From M55B118 sp041694275 (GTDB lineage Bacteria; Bacillota_I; Bacilli_A; Izemoplasmatales; Izemoplasmataceae), in contig JASMTQ010000042.1 of assembly GCA_041694275.1 (NCBI GenBank), forward strand, positions 1 through 64,000: 64,000 nucleotides of DNA, given 5' to 3'. Numbering within the stretch: the stretch's first letter is position 1; each line of letters opens with the position of its first letter. Below, piece by piece: positions 8,558 through 17,499 of the stretch. The notes beneath the pieces were generated by a model. It had not been told where the DNA came from and did no database searches. It was given only the letters and a program-made list of their open reading frames with translations. The position numbers were made by a program, and so were the translations under genes.

Positions 8558-8836
8558 ATGGCACGTTCAATCAAAAAAGGCCCGTTTTGCGACGAGCACT
8601 TAATGAACAAAGTTGAAAAACTGAACCAAGACAACAAAAAGAAAGTGATTCAAACGTGGTCCCGACGTTCGACCATCTTCCCACAATTCGTTGGACACAC
8701 CATCGCCGTTTACAACGGTAGAGAACACATTCCTGTATATGTCACTGAAGACATGGTCGGTCATAAACTTGGAGAGTTCGCTCCTACAAGGACTTTCCGC
8801 GGACACGAAAAAGACAAGAAAGCAATCAGGAAGTAG
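8558..8836 (+). CDS. rpsS: 30S ribosomal protein S19
   Basis: Head protein that contacts S13 and the A-site finger. 92 residues beginning MARSIKKGPFCDEHLM, with TWSRRSTIFPQFVGHTIAVYNG in two parts and GEFAPTRTFRGH near the end, all standard. Sits between rplB and rplV in the canonical S10 order; the downstream gap is 11 bases to the chosen rplV start. Confidence 0.97.
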   Translation: MARSIKKGPFCDEHLMNKVEKLNQDNKKKVIQTWSRRSTIFPQFVGHTIAVYNGREHIPVYVTEDMVGHKLGEFAPTRTFRGHEKDKKAIRK

Positions 8837-8847
8837 AGGTGGATATC

Positions 8848-9183
8848 ATGGAAGCCAAAGCACAAGTTAAAACAGTACGCATTGCTTCACGCAAAGTACA
8901 GCTGGTTATTGATTTAGTCAGAGGTAAAGATGTTGGTGAAGCATTAGCGATCTTGCAACATACACCAAAAGCTGCTGCACCGGTGGTTGAAAAACTTTTG
9001 AAAAGTGCGGTAGCCAATGCTGAACACAACTACAACATGGATACAGAAAATCTGTATATCAAAGAAATCTACGTTGGAGAAGGACCTACACTTAAACGTA
9101 TTCGTCCTCGCGCCCAAGGTAGTGCAACACAAATCTTGAAAAGAACCAGCCACACGACCATCGTCGTGGCTGAAAAAGAGTAA
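8848..9183 (+). CDS. rplV: 50S ribosomal protein L22
   Basis: Exit-tunnel protein whose long hairpin forms the constriction with L4. 111 residues from the chosen start, with IASRKVQLVIDLVRGK, and the tip region KRIRPRAQGSATQILKRTSH. An upstream in-frame GTG at 8839 is less likely, because AGGTGG (8837-8842) is correctly spaced only for ATG 8848. Gene order matches other S10 operons. Confidence 0.96.
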   Translation: MEAKAQVKTVRIASRKVQLVIDLVRGKDVGEALAILQHTPKAAAPVVEKLLKSAVANAEHNYNMDTENLYIKEIYVGEGPTLKRIRPRAQGSATQILKRTSHTTIVVAEKE

Positions 9184-9196
9184 AGGAGGGAATCTT

Positions 9197-9847
9197 ATGG
9201 GTCAGAAAGTCAATCCAGTAGGATTACGAGTTGGCATCATCAAAGACTGGGATTCTCGTTGGTACGCGGATAAGAACGATGTCGCCGATCTTCTCCATGA
9301 AGACATCAGGATTCGCGAAATGTTAGAGGAACTCTATGAAAACTCTGCGGTTTCCAAAGTGGAAATCGAACGTTTGAAAAATAGAATAGTCATTACGGTA
9401 AACACCGCCAAGCCAGGTATGGTTATCGGTCGTGAAGGTTCTGTTAAGAAAGCTGTAGTTGCAAAACTCAAAGAACTAACAGACAAGCAAATCATTCTCA
9501 ACGTGGTTGAAGTGAAAAAACCCGAATTGAATGCGAAACTTGTTGCAGACAGTATTGCAAGTCAGCTTGAAAACCGTGCGTCATTCAGACGTGTACAGAA
9601 AATGGCAATCCAACGTGCAATGCGCAGTGGAGCAAAAGGTGTCAAGACACTTGTATCAGGTCGTCTTGGCGGAGCGGAAATCGCCCGCGAAGAAGGGTAC
9701 AGTGAAGGGAACGTTCCACTTCACACACTTCGTGCGGACATCGATTACGCTGCAGTAGAAGCCCACACTACTTATGGTAAATTGGGTGTTAAGGTATGGA
9801 TTTACAAAGGTGAAATCCTGCCTAGTAAAAAAAGGAGGGCTAACTAA
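9197..9847 (+). CDS. rpsC: 30S ribosomal protein S3
   Basis: Part of the mRNA entry channel with S4 and S5. 216 residues: N-terminal MGQKVNPVGLRVGII, KH domain with the GxxG-type loop GMVIGREG near residue 75, and the C-terminal domain SGRLGGAEIAR then HTLRADIDY. Strong AAAGGAGGG site. rplP starts two bases after its stop. Confidence 0.97.
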   Translation: MGQKVNPVGLRVGIIKDWDSRWYADKNDVADLLHEDIRIREMLEELYENSAVSKVEIERLKNRIVITVNTAKPGMVIGREGSVKKAVVAKLKELTDKQIILNVVEVKKPELNAKLVADSIASQLENRASFRRVQKMAIQRAMRSGAKGVKTLVSGRLGGAEIAREEGYSEGNVPLHTLRADIDYAAVEAHTTYGKLGVKVWIYKGEILPSKKRRAN

Positions 9848-9849
9848 TT

Positions 9850-10278
9850 ATGTTAATACCAAAAAGAACAAAATACAGACGCCCTCATCGTGTATCTTAT
9901 GAAGGAAAAGCTAAAGGTGGAACCAAAGTCAGCTTCGGCGACTATGGTCTTCAATCACTAGAAGGCGCTTGGATCACAAGCCGCCAGATAGAAGCGGCAC
10001 GTATCGCCGTCAACCGTTTCATGAAACGTCAAGGGAAAGTATGGATCAGAATCTTCCCTCACTTGGCCAAAACCGCAAAACCGCTTGAAGTTCGTATGGG
10101 ATCCGGTAAAGGGTCTCCTGAAGGGTTCGTCGCTGTTGTCAAACAGGGAACCGTCATGTTCGAAGTCGCAGGGGTAAGCGAAGAAGTGGCCAACGAAGCG
10201 CTTCGTCTTGCATCGCACAAACTGCCTGTCAAGACCAAAGTGATCAAGAAAGAAAGTGGTGATTTTAGTGAAAACTAA
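9850..10278 (+). CDS. rplP: 50S ribosomal protein L16
   Basis: Contacts the A- and P-site tRNA elbows. 142 residues with PKRTKYRRPHRV, the central RIFPHLAKTAKPLEVRMG in two parts, and the conserved GKGSPEGFVAVV loop that approaches the peptidyl-transferase centre. The AAAGGAGGG site lies inside the end of rpsC, two bases between the genes. Its end overlaps the start of rpmC. Confidence 0.97.
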   Translation: MLIPKRTKYRRPHRVSYEGKAKGGTKVSFGDYGLQSLEGAWITSRQIEAARIAVNRFMKRQGKVWIRIFPHLAKTAKPLEVRMGSGKGSPEGFVAVVKQGTVMFEVAGVSEEVANEALRLASHKLPVKTKVIKKESGDFSEN

Positions 10279-10459
10279 CGAAATCCGCAAATGGGATAAT
10301 GCTAAAATCAACGAAGAAATCGGTACACTCAAACGCGAACTGTTCGACCTTCGGTTCAAACAAGCGACCGGTCAGCTTGAAAATACCGCTCGCATCAGTA
10401 ACGTCAAAAAGGCTATTGCGCGCATGAAAACTGTACTTAATGAGCGTAATGCCAAATGA
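10268..10459 (+). CDS. rpmC: 50S ribosomal protein L29
   Basis: Small helical protein at the tunnel exit near L23. 63 residues; the L29 signature is ELFDLRFKQATGQLENTARI. I use GTG 10268 because GTGGTG (10256-10261) then acts as ribosome-binding sequence; the earlier GTG codons at 10256 and 10259 would leave no such site. The frame overlaps the end of rplP by 11 bases. Confidence 0.93.
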   Translation: MKTNEIRKWDNAKINEEIGTLKRELFDLRFKQATGQLENTARISNVKKAIARMKTVLNERNAK

Positions 10460-10476
10460 AACGGGAGGAGAATTTG

Positions 10477-10737
10477 ATGGAACGCAATAATCGAAAAGTA
10501 TTCACCGGAACCGTGGTTTCTGACAAACCGGACAAAACCATTTCGGTATCCGTTGAAAGCTATATCAAACATCCGAAATACGGAAAACGCGTAAAGCATT
10601 CCAAGAAATTCATCACACACGATGAGAATAATGAAGCAAAAGTCGGAGACGTTGTCAAGATTATGGAAACCCGTCCACTATCGAAGAACAAACGCTTCCG
10701 TCTGCTCGAAATCGTAGAGAGTAAAGTTCTTGTTTAA
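10477..10737 (+). CDS. rpsQ: 30S ribosomal protein S17
   Basis: OB-fold protein that organises the 5' domain of 16S rRNA. 86 residues with GTVVSDKPDKTISVSVE and YGKRVKHSKKFITHDE, both diagnostic. An in-frame ATG at 10456 overlaps rpmC, but GGGAGGAG (10463-10470) points to ATG 10477. Canonical position between L29 and L14. Confidence 0.95.
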   Translation: MERNNRKVFTGTVVSDKPDKTISVSVESYIKHPKYGKRVKHSKKFITHDENNEAKVGDVVKIMETRPLSKNKRFRLLEIVESKVLV

Positions 10738-10763
10738 AAGAGCTTAAAAGGAGGTTCTTTAGG

Positions 10764-11132
10764 ATGATTCAACAGCAATCGAGACTCAAAATCGCTGACA
10801 ACTCCGGCGCACGCGAGATCATGACTATCAAAGTTCTTGGTGGAACCGGAAGAAAATATGCAACCATCGGTGATGTAATCACCGCATCCGTAAAACATGC
10901 CACACCAGGCGGAACGGTCAAAAAAGGCGACATCGTCAAAGCCGTCATCGTCCGTACTGTCAACAAGGTCCGCCGTAACGACGGATCCTACATCCGTTTT
11001 GATGATAATGCCGCAGTGATTGTCAAAGATGACAAATCACCAACCGGTACACGCATTTTCGGACCAGTGGCACGCGAGCTTCGCGAGGGTGGATTCATGA
11101 AAATCCTTTCGCTGGCTCCGGAAGTACTATAA
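10764..11132 (+). CDS. rplN: 50S ribosomal protein L14
   Basis: Forms an intersubunit bridge and is the docking site of the silencing factor RsfS. 122 residues, MIQQQSRLKIADNSGAREI at the start and GTRIFGPVARELREGGFMKI at the end, both near invariant. Strong AAAAGGAGG site. Ordinary in length and context. Confidence 0.98.
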   Translation: MIQQQSRLKIADNSGAREIMTIKVLGGTGRKYATIGDVITASVKHATPGGTVKKGDIVKAVIVRTVNKVRRNDGSYIRFDDNAAVIVKDDKSPTGTRIFGPVARELREGGFMKILSLAPEVL

Positions 11133-11150
11133 AGAGTAGGAGGAATCTGC

Positions 11151-11477
11151 ATGAGATTAATCAAAGGAGACAAAGTCCGCGTTATCACCGGTGAAGACCG
11201 TGGTAAGGAAGGCACTGTCTTGAAAACATATCCAAAAACAGACAAAGTGTTGGTCGAAGGCGTCAACATTGTTAAAAAACACGCTAAACCTACTCAAGCA
11301 AACCCCGAAGGGGGCATTCTTGAATACGAAGCACCTGTTCACGCATCGAATGTCATGATCGTTGAAAACAAAGATGTGACTCGGGTTGGCTACAAGACCA
11401 TCACAGAATCGAAAAAGAACGAAGAAACAACCAGAAAAGTCCGTGTTTCCAAGAAAACCGGCGAGGTTCTGGACTAA
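11151..11477 (+). CDS. rplX: 50S ribosomal protein L24
   Basis: Assembly-initiator protein with a KOW motif (KGDKVRVITGEDRGKEGTVL). 108 residues, about normal; central GVNIVKKHAKPTQ and a basic C-terminal part ESKKNEETTRKVRVSKKTG. Follows rplN as in other spc operons and precedes rplE. Confidence 0.96.
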   Translation: MRLIKGDKVRVITGEDRGKEGTVLKTYPKTDKVLVEGVNIVKKHAKPTQANPEGGILEYEAPVHASNVMIVENKDVTRVGYKTITESKKNEETTRKVRVSKKTGEVLD

Positions 11478-11498
11478 CATGAAAGGAGGCATCAGTGG

Positions 11499-12041
11499 AT
11501 GAACCGTTTAAAGAAACAGTATAATGAAGAAGTCCGTCCGTCACTCGTAGAAACTTTTGAATACTCTACAGTGATGCAAGCCCCACGCATCGAAAAAGTT
11601 GTCGTGAATATGGGTGTAGGCGACGCGGTGACCAATACGAAAGCCCTTGACGACGCAGTTGAAGAACTAACTACGCTCACCGGCCAAAAACCCGTAATCA
11701 CTAAAGCAAAAAAATCCATTGCCGGATTCAAACTAAGAGAAGGCATGCCGATCGGTGCTAAAGTGACCCTCCGCGATGAAAGAATGTATGATTTTCTAGA
11801 TAAACTCATCAATGTAGCGCTTCCACGTGTGCGTGACTTTCAGGGCATCAATCCGAACGCATTTGATGGCCGCGGGAATTACACACTTGGTGTAAAAGAA
11901 CAACTGATCTTCCCGGAGATCGAATACGATAAAGTCAACCGTGTACGCGGTATGGATATCGTTATCGTAACCACGGCTGAAAGCGACGAAGAGGGCAGAG
12001 CCCTTCTAGCGCAATTCGGAATGCCGTTCAGAAAAAGTTAA
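11499..12041 (+). CDS. rplE: 50S ribosomal protein L5
   Basis: Binds 5S rRNA and contacts P-site tRNA. 180 residues with IEKVVVNMGVGDA, GQKPVITKAKKSIAGFKLRE and the C-terminal GMDIVIVTTAESDEEGRALL. AAAGGAGG lies ahead of the ATG. The S14 gene follows after 11 bases. Confidence 0.97.
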   Translation: MNRLKKQYNEEVRPSLVETFEYSTVMQAPRIEKVVVNMGVGDAVTNTKALDDAVEELTTLTGQKPVITKAKKSIAGFKLREGMPIGAKVTLRDERMYDFLDKLINVALPRVRDFQGINPNAFDGRGNYTLGVKEQLIFPEIEYDKVNRVRGMDIVIVTTAESDEEGRALLAQFGMPFRKS

Positions 12042-12052
12042 GGAGGCTATCT

Positions 12053-12238
12053 ATGGCTAAAAAATCTATGATTGCGAAACAAAAGCGCGAACAAAAGTTC
12101 AAAGTTAGGGAATATACCCGCTGTGAACGTTGTGGACGTCCACATGCTGTAATCAGTAAATTCAAACTGTGCCGTATTTGTTTCCGTGAACTCGCATACA
12201 AGGGACAAATCCCTGGCGTAAAAAAAGCAAGTTGGTAA
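12053..12238 (+). CDS. rpsN: 30S ribosomal protein S14, zinc-binding short type
   Basis: The 61-residue zinc (type Z) form of S14. Four cysteines in two CxxC pairs, CERCGRPH and CRICFRELA, bind zinc; the zinc-free long form has about 90-100 residues. Located in the head of the 30S subunit. No zinc-free paralogue is in the window. Canonical position between rplE and rpsH. Confidence 0.97.
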   Translation: MAKKSMIAKQKREQKFKVREYTRCERCGRPHAVISKFKLCRICFRELAYKGQIPGVKKASW

Positions 12239-12275
12239 AATATATATTCCTAGTAATTGGGAGGAGGCAATTCAC

Positions 12276-12671
12276 ATGGTAATGACAGACCCTATCGCTG
12301 ATATGCTAACCCGTATCAGAAACGCGAATCAAATGAAAAACCCAACCGTCGATATTCCTGCATCCAAGCTGAAAAAAGAAGTGCTTGAGCTGCTTAGGGA
12401 CGAAGGCTATATAAAGAAATTTGACGTTGTAAGAAGCAAACCTTACGACAAACTCCGCGTCGCACTGAAATACGTGCAAACCGAACGCGTAATCAAAGGG
12501 CTCAAACGCATTTCCAAACCTGGTTTGAAAGTATATGCTAAGAGCGACGAAATTCCCAAAGTGTTAAACGGACTCGGGATTGCGATCATCTCAACATCGC
12601 ACGGCATCATCACAGACCGTGAAGCACGCAAACAAAACGTTGGCGGAGAAATTCTAGCCTACGTATGGTAA
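12276..12671 (+). CDS. rpsH: 30S ribosomal protein S8
   Basis: Central-domain 16S binder; represses the spc operon in E. coli. 131 residues beginning MVMTDPIADMLTRIRNAN, with the C-terminal GIAIISTSHGIITDREARK and VGGEILAYVW. GGGAGGAGG favours ATG 12276 over the ATG two codons later. No E. coli-type S8 target was looked for beyond eye inspection. Confidence 0.97.
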   Translation: MVMTDPIADMLTRIRNANQMKNPTVDIPASKLKKEVLELLRDEGYIKKFDVVRSKPYDKLRVALKYVQTERVIKGLKRISKPGLKVYAKSDEIPKVLNGLGIAIISTSHGIITDREARKQNVGGEILAYVW

Positions 12672-12693
12672 CCAAACAAAGGAGGTACACACT

Positions 12694-13230
12694 ATGAGCC
12701 GTATCGGGCATAAACCCATCGATTTACCTCAGGGTGTGACTGCGACGCTTGAAAACGGGCGCATCGAAGTCAAAGGACCCAAAGGAACCCTTTCATTCAA
12801 CAGCCATGCATCCATGGACGTTACATTGGACGATGGGACAATTACCGTAGCTAGACCGAGTGACTCAAAAACTCATCGTATGCTACACGGAACCACCCGC
12901 GCCTTGATTCTCAACATGGTCAAAGGCGTAAGCGAAGGCTACACCAAGCAACTGCAAATGGTCGGCGTCGGATATCGTGCGCAAATGAAAGGCAAACAGA
13001 TTGTCATCAATGCCGGATATTCAAACCCGGTTGAACTCGATATTCCTGAAGGACTCACTGTTGAAGTTGTAAAAAATACACAAATCAGTGTTACAGGCAT
13101 AGACAAGCAGCTAGTTGGCGCTTTTGCCGCTAGAATACGTGCCGTCCGCACACCGGAACCTTACCTAGGTAAAGGGATTCGCTATGCAGATGAACAAGTA
13201 CGTCGAAAAGAAGGAAAAACTGCTAAATAG
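12694..13230 (+). CDS. rplF: 50S ribosomal protein L6
   Basis: Two-domain protein near the sarcin-ricin loop and factor-binding site. 178 residues: MSRIGHKPIDLPQGV at the start, GVGYRAQ in the middle and the C-terminal PEPYLGKGIRYADEQVRRKEGKT in two parts. Length normal; canonical order S8-L6-L18. Confidence 0.97.
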   Translation: MSRIGHKPIDLPQGVTATLENGRIEVKGPKGTLSFNSHASMDVTLDDGTITVARPSDSKTHRMLHGTTRALILNMVKGVSEGYTKQLQMVGVGYRAQMKGKQIVINAGYSNPVELDIPEGLTVEVVKNTQISVTGIDKQLVGAFAARIRAVRTPEPYLGKGIRYADEQVRRKEGKTAK

Positions 13231-13248
13231 TAGTTAGGAGTGACGAAT

Positions 13249-13611
13249 ATGATTAACAAAAAATCAAGAAATTCAATGCGCAAAAAGCGTCATCTACGTG
13301 CGCGGAAAACCCTTATGGGCACTCCGCTTCGTCCACGTTTCAACGTGTATCGTTCAAACAAGAACATCTATGCACAGTTGATCGACGACGTTAACGGTGT
13401 CACGCTTGCAAGCGCATCAACCCTTGAAAAAGAAACTGAACAAGACAACAAAAGCAATAAAGAAGGCGCTAAGTTCGTAGGGGAGAACCTCGCGAAACGT
13501 GCCCTTGACAAAGACATCAAAAACGTAGTGTTCGACCGTAGCGGCTACCGCTATCACGGACGCATCAAAGCCCTCGCACAAGCAGCACGCGATGCAGGCT
13601 TGGAATTCTAA
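13249..13611 (+). CDS. rplR: 50S ribosomal protein L18
   Basis: Binds 5S rRNA with L5. 120 residues: KKRHLRARKTLMGTPLRPRF, then NIYAQLIDD and a C-terminal FDRSGYRYHGRIKALA. An in-frame GTG at 13240 is possible, but TTAGGAG just upstream is spaced eight bases from ATG 13249, so that start is used. Confidence 0.95.
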   Translation: MINKKSRNSMRKKRHLRARKTLMGTPLRPRFNVYRSNKNIYAQLIDDVNGVTLASASTLEKETEQDNKSNKEGAKFVGENLAKRALDKDIKNVVFDRSGYRYHGRIKALAQAARDAGLEF

Positions 13612-13626
13612 GAAGGAGGTAAGCCA

Positions 13627-14139
13627 ATGCAACGAAATCGTAAAAAACGCAGAAAAGACGAAGAGCAATTCGAAGAACGCGTTGTTAATATCAGCCGTGT
13701 AACAAAAGTTGTTAAAGGCGGACGTAACTTCCGTTTCAGCGCCTTGGTCGTTGTCGGAGACAAAAAAGGCAAAGTCGGTTTTGGTACCGGTAAAGCCCAG
13801 GAAGTCCCAGACGCAATCAAGAAGGCTATCGAAGTTGCTAAAAAGAGTATGGTCAAAGTACCGATGTATGGTGCAACCATTCCTCATGAAATCACAGGCA
13901 TTCACGATGGAGGAGAGGTCTACTTGAAACCGGCCGTTGAAGGTACCGGTGTTATCGCCGGTGGACCAGTACGTGCCGTACTAGAGGCCGCAGGTGTGGC
14001 GGACATCCTCAGTAAATCCATCGGTTCTGATTCTCCTATCAATATCGTACGTGCGACCATGGACGCTATTTCACAGCTCCGTACAGCAGAACAGGTCGCC
14101 CGCACCAGAGGCAAAACCGCCAAGGAGATTTTGAGCTAA
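13627..14139 (+). CDS. rpsE: 30S ribosomal protein S5
   Basis: Decoding-fidelity protein at the mRNA entry. 170 residues with VVNISRVTKVVKGGRNFRFS (double-stranded RNA-binding fold) and the C-terminal GGPVRAVLEAAGVADILSKS. AGAAGGAGG precedes ATG. The stop TAA shares its last base with the rpmD start (TAATG), so L30 translation is coupled. Confidence 0.97.
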   Translation: MQRNRKKRRKDEEQFEERVVNISRVTKVVKGGRNFRFSALVVVGDKKGKVGFGTGKAQEVPDAIKKAIEVAKKSMVKVPMYGATIPHEITGIHDGGEVYLKPAVEGTGVIAGGPVRAVLEAAGVADILSKSIGSDSPINIVRATMDAISQLRTAEQVARTRGKTAKEILS

Positions 14140-14318
14140 TGAAAACACTGGAAATCACACTTAAAAGAAGTCTCATTCAAACCACACCAAAACAAAGAGC
14201 CACTGCCAAAGCACTCGGACTGACCAAAGTCAACAAAACCGTTGTCAAGGAAGACAACGCAAGTATGCGTGGTATGCTCAGAATTATCAATCACTTAGTC
14301 AATATTGTCGAAAAATAG
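14139..14318 (+). CDS. rpmD: 50S ribosomal protein L30
   Basis: A short gene of 59 codons starting MKTLEITLKRSLIQ and containing TPKQRATAKALGLTKVNKTV, the L30 signature. It begins at the overlapping TAATG of rpsE; no separate strong ribosome-binding site is needed. It is easily missed because of size. Sits on the 50S surface near domain II and the 5S region. Confidence 0.95.
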   Translation: MKTLEITLKRSLIQTTPKQRATAKALGLTKVNKTVVKEDNASMRGMLRIINHLVNIVEK

Positions 14319-14329
14319 GAGGTACCCAT

Positions 14330-14770
14330 ATGAAATTACATGATTTGAAGCCGACGCCAGGGTCTACTAAGAACCGCAAACGTGTCGGACGCGGTATGTC
14401 CAGTGGCCACGGAAAAACTTCCGGTAGCGGTCACAAAGGGCAAAAAGCGCGTTCAGGTAACAGCTTGCGTATGGACTTTGAAGGTGGACAAACCCCTCTT
14501 TACAAACGTTTCAGAAAGACGGGCTTCACCAATCCAAACCGCAAACAGTATGCGACGGTAAATGTCGAACGGTTAAACGCCTATCCCGACAATACTACCA
14601 TCACACCGGATCTCCTTCTTAAAGATCGTCACGTTTCCAAAGCCAAACACGGCGTCAAGATTCTTGGAAACGGCGAACTTAAGAAAAAGATCACAGTTAA
14701 AGCGCATAAATTTACGGCATCCGCCGAAGAGAAAATCAAAGCAGCCGGTGGAACCACCGAGGTGATTTAA
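14330..14770 (+). CDS. rplO: 50S ribosomal protein L15
   Basis: Late-assembly protein. 146 residues: MKLHDLKPTPGSTKNRKRVG, the glycine-rich GMSSGHGKTSGSGHKGQKAR, and FEGGQTPLYKRFRKTGFTN. Its stop TAA shares one base with the secY start, coupling L15 and SecY translation as in many bacteria. Confidence 0.97.
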   Translation: MKLHDLKPTPGSTKNRKRVGRGMSSGHGKTSGSGHKGQKARSGNSLRMDFEGGQTPLYKRFRKTGFTNPNRKQYATVNVERLNAYPDNTTITPDLLLKDRHVSKAKHGVKILGNGELKKKITVKAHKFTASAEEKIKAAGGTTEVI

Positions 14771-16077
14771 TGGATACGATCAAAGCGGTATTCAAAAACA
14801 AAAGTCTCATGAAAAAGATTCTTTTCACATTGATGGCCTTTTTGATTTACAGGGCAGCTACTTACATTCACATGCCGCTGATCAATTCAGAGGAAATCAC
14901 TCAGTTCTTTGAAGGACAAGGTGGCTTCTTAGGCATTATGGATGCATTTACCGGGAACGCACTGTCGAACTATTCGATTATCGCTCTAGGTATAAGCCCA
15001 TATATCACAGCGTCCATCGTCATGCAGCTACTTAAGATGGACATCGTTCCACTTTTCAAAGAGTGGAGTGAAGAAGGCGAAACAGGAAAACAGAAGCTTT
15101 CACAGGTTACCCGTTATCTCGCACTCAGCTTGGCATTCGTCCAGGCGATGGGAATGACTTACGGGTTCGCCCTTACAGGCAACGCCATCTTCGATATCGG
15201 AGTTGAAGCCAACTTCCTTACCTACACGTATCTTGCGCTTGTCATGACTGCAGGAACCGCATTCTTACTTTGGCTCGCCGATCAGATTACCCTCAAAGGG
15301 ATCGGAAACGGCACATCAATGATCATCGTAGCGGGAATCGTCTCTGGTCTTCCAAGCATGTTCACCACGCTTTTTGGTGAATACGTAACCGCAGATGGCA
15401 GCGACGTATCAAGTTATTCAATCTTCGCCGTTGTCGTGCTTCTTTATTTGCTGGTGCTTATCGGTGTTACCATCATGCAATCCGCAGCACGCAAAATTCC
15501 AATTCAGTATTCAAACCGTCCAACATCATCAAAATTCCAAGGGAAATCGGATTCTTCCATTCCCCTTAAAATCAACTCTGCCGGTGTTATTCCGGTTATC
15601 TTCGCGGTCACAATTCTAAGTCTTCCACAAACCCTTCTGAATTTCCTGCCGCAACTTCAAGGCACTACCACCGGTATTTGGCTCAATGAGATTTTCAATT
15701 ACCAAAGACCACTCGGTTACGTAGTCTACGCCTTGCTCATCATCGTATTTACGTTCTTCTATTCATTCGTACAGATCAACCCGGACAAGATTTCTGACAA
15801 CCTTCAGAAACAAAACGCCTATATTCCAGGTGTGCGTCCAGGGGTGGAAACGGAAAACTACATTTCCAAACTGCTTTTCAAAATCACCGTAGTGGGCGCA
15901 CTCTACTTGCTGGTAGTCGCATCCCTTCCGATTTTCACAGCCATTATTTTTGATCTTCCTACTTATGTACAAGTCGGCGGAACTTCTCTGCTCATCGTCG
16001 TTGGTGTGGCACTTCAAACCACCAAACAGATCAAAACCGATGTTCAGGGTAAAAGTTACAGCGGCTTCATCAGATAA
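14770..16077 (+). CDS. secY: Protein translocase subunit SecY
   Basis: Channel-forming subunit of the Sec translocon in the cell membrane. 435 residues with about ten hydrophobic segments; the plug-region sequence ITQFFEGQGG and LGISPYITASIVMQLL are typical, as are IPIQYSNR and the cytoplasmic loop NAYIPGVRPG. The partner SecE is coded at 38900 in this window; SecG is not seen. Start overlaps the rplO stop by one base. Length is normal. Confidence 0.97.
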   Translation: MDTIKAVFKNKSLMKKILFTLMAFLIYRAATYIHMPLINSEEITQFFEGQGGFLGIMDAFTGNALSNYSIIALGISPYITASIVMQLLKMDIVPLFKEWSEEGETGKQKLSQVTRYLALSLAFVQAMGMTYGFALTGNAIFDIGVEANFLTYTYLALVMTAGTAFLLWLADQITLKGIGNGTSMIIVAGIVSGLPSMFTTLFGEYVTADGSDVSSYSIFAVVVLLYLLVLIGVTIMQSAARKIPIQYSNRPTSSKFQGKSDSSIPLKINSAGVIPVIFAVTILSLPQTLLNFLPQLQGTTTGIWLNEIFNYQRPLGYVVYALLIIVFTFFYSFVQINPDKISDNLQKQNAYIPGVRPGVETENYISKLLFKITVVGALYLLVVASLPIFTAIIFDLPTYVQVGGTSLLIVVGVALQTTKQIKTDVQGKSYSGFIR

Positions 16078-16088
16078 AGGAGGGCGAC

Positions 16089-16739
16089 ATGAAAATTTTG
16101 CTAATGGGCCCTCCAGGCGCTGGAAAAGGCTCACAGGCCGAGCGCTTGATCAAGGAATACGACCTTACGCATATCTCCACGGGAGAGATGTTCAGGGAAT
16201 CCTTTAGACGTGGTGAAACCATCGGAATCGAAGCGATGAAGTACATCAAGAACGGCAATCTCGTCTCTGACGACATTACCAACGAGATTGTACGCAAACG
16301 CCTCTTTGAAGATGGCGATACCAAAAACGTCTTGCTGGATGGCTATCCAAGAACAGTCAAGCAGGCTCAGGCACTTGATCGTATGCTTGGTGAAATGAAT
16401 TCCAATCTTACTGCGGTTATCAATATCGTGGTCGACAAGGATGTCATTTTGGAACGCATGGTCGGTCGTCGTGTATGCAAGGATTGCGGACAGACCTACC
16501 ATACCACGTTCAAACCCCCAAAAGTGGAAGGTATTTGCGACGTGTGTGGTGGCGAACTTTATCAAAGACAGGATGACAAGCCTGAAAGTGTCCGTAATCG
16601 TCTAAGCATCTATGAATCGAAAACGAAGCCCATCATTGACTACTATAAAGGACGGGGCGTCCTGGTCAATATCAACGGCATGCAGTCTTTTGAGGCCGTG
16701 TATCGCGATATTGTGAAAGCTGTGGGTGAACTGTCATGA
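16089..16739 (+). CDS. adk: Adenylate kinase, zinc-containing
   Basis: Converts ATP and AMP to two ADP. 216 residues: P-loop GPPGAGKGSQA at the N-terminus, AMP-binding STGEMFR and DGYPRTVKQAQ, and a long LID with four cysteines (CKDCGQ and CDVCGGE) that bind structural zinc as in Gram-positive enzymes. Strong AAAGGAGGG. The stop overlaps the map start by four bases (ATGA). Confidence 0.97.
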   Translation: MKILLMGPPGAGKGSQAERLIKEYDLTHISTGEMFRESFRRGETIGIEAMKYIKNGNLVSDDITNEIVRKRLFEDGDTKNVLLDGYPRTVKQAQALDRMLGEMNSNLTAVINIVVDKDVILERMVGRRVCKDCGQTYHTTFKPPKVEGICDVCGGELYQRQDDKPESVRNRLSIYESKTKPIIDYYKGRGVLVNINGMQSFEAVYRDIVKAVGELS

Positions 16740-17485
16740 TTTCAAGAAAATCGAATAGAGAAATTGATTTGATGAAAGAAGCCGGCCGCATTGTCGCTGT
16801 TGCGCACAAAGCGGTCAAGGACATGGTAAAACCCGGTATAACCACGGCTGATATCGATCAGCTTGTGGAGAAGATAGTGAGAGACCATGACGCAATACCG
16901 TCATTCAAAGGCTATGGAGGGTTCCCAGGAAGCGCCTGTACTTCGATTAACGAAGAAGTCGTGCATGGCATCCCTTCAAAAAAGCGAGTCCTAAAAGAAG
17001 GCGACATTGTCAAAGTCGACATTGGCGCTGACTACAAAGGCTATCACGGGGATTCTGCCTGGACCTACCCTGTTGGAAAAATTTCCAAAGAGGCTCAGGA
17101 TCTCTTGGACGCAACAGAAGCGAGCCTGTTTGCGGGCCTGGCAGAAATCAAGGCGGGCAAACGACTCTCTGATATTTCACACGCCGTTCAGGCGTATGCG
17201 GAATCAAAAGGCTACAGTGTCGTGCGTGAATTCGTCGGACACGGAGTCGGAAGAAAGCTCCATGAAGATCCACAAATCCCGAACTACGGACCCGCGGGCA
17301 AAGGTCCGGTATTAAAAACGGGAATGACCCTCGCCATCGAGCCCATGATCAACAGTGGCCGCAAGGAAGTCGAAGTTCAAAGCGACGAATGGACCGCTGT
17401 CACACAAGATGGATCACTTAGTGCCCACTTTGAACATACCATTCTGGTAACTGAAGAGTCATACTTGATTCTAACCGCGCTTTAA
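16736..17485 (+). CDS. map: Methionine aminopeptidase type I
   Basis: Removes N-terminal methionine from new proteins. 249 residues with the two-metal ligands in order: DIGADYKGYHGDSAWT (two aspartates), a histidine in GHGVGRKLHEDP, a glutamate in AIEPMI, and a final glutamate in SAHFEHTIL. No N-terminal zinc finger, so type Ia. ATGA overlap with adk; infA follows after 14 bases. Confidence 0.97.
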   Translation: MISRKSNREIDLMKEAGRIVAVAHKAVKDMVKPGITTADIDQLVEKIVRDHDAIPSFKGYGGFPGSACTSINEEVVHGIPSKKRVLKEGDIVKVDIGADYKGYHGDSAWTYPVGKISKEAQDLLDATEASLFAGLAEIKAGKRLSDISHAVQAYAESKGYSVVREFVGHGVGRKLHEDPQIPNYGPAGKGPVLKTGMTLAIEPMINSGRKEVEVQSDEWTAVTQDGSLSAHFEHTILVTEESYLILTAL

Positions 17486-17499
17486 AGGAGGAACAGAGC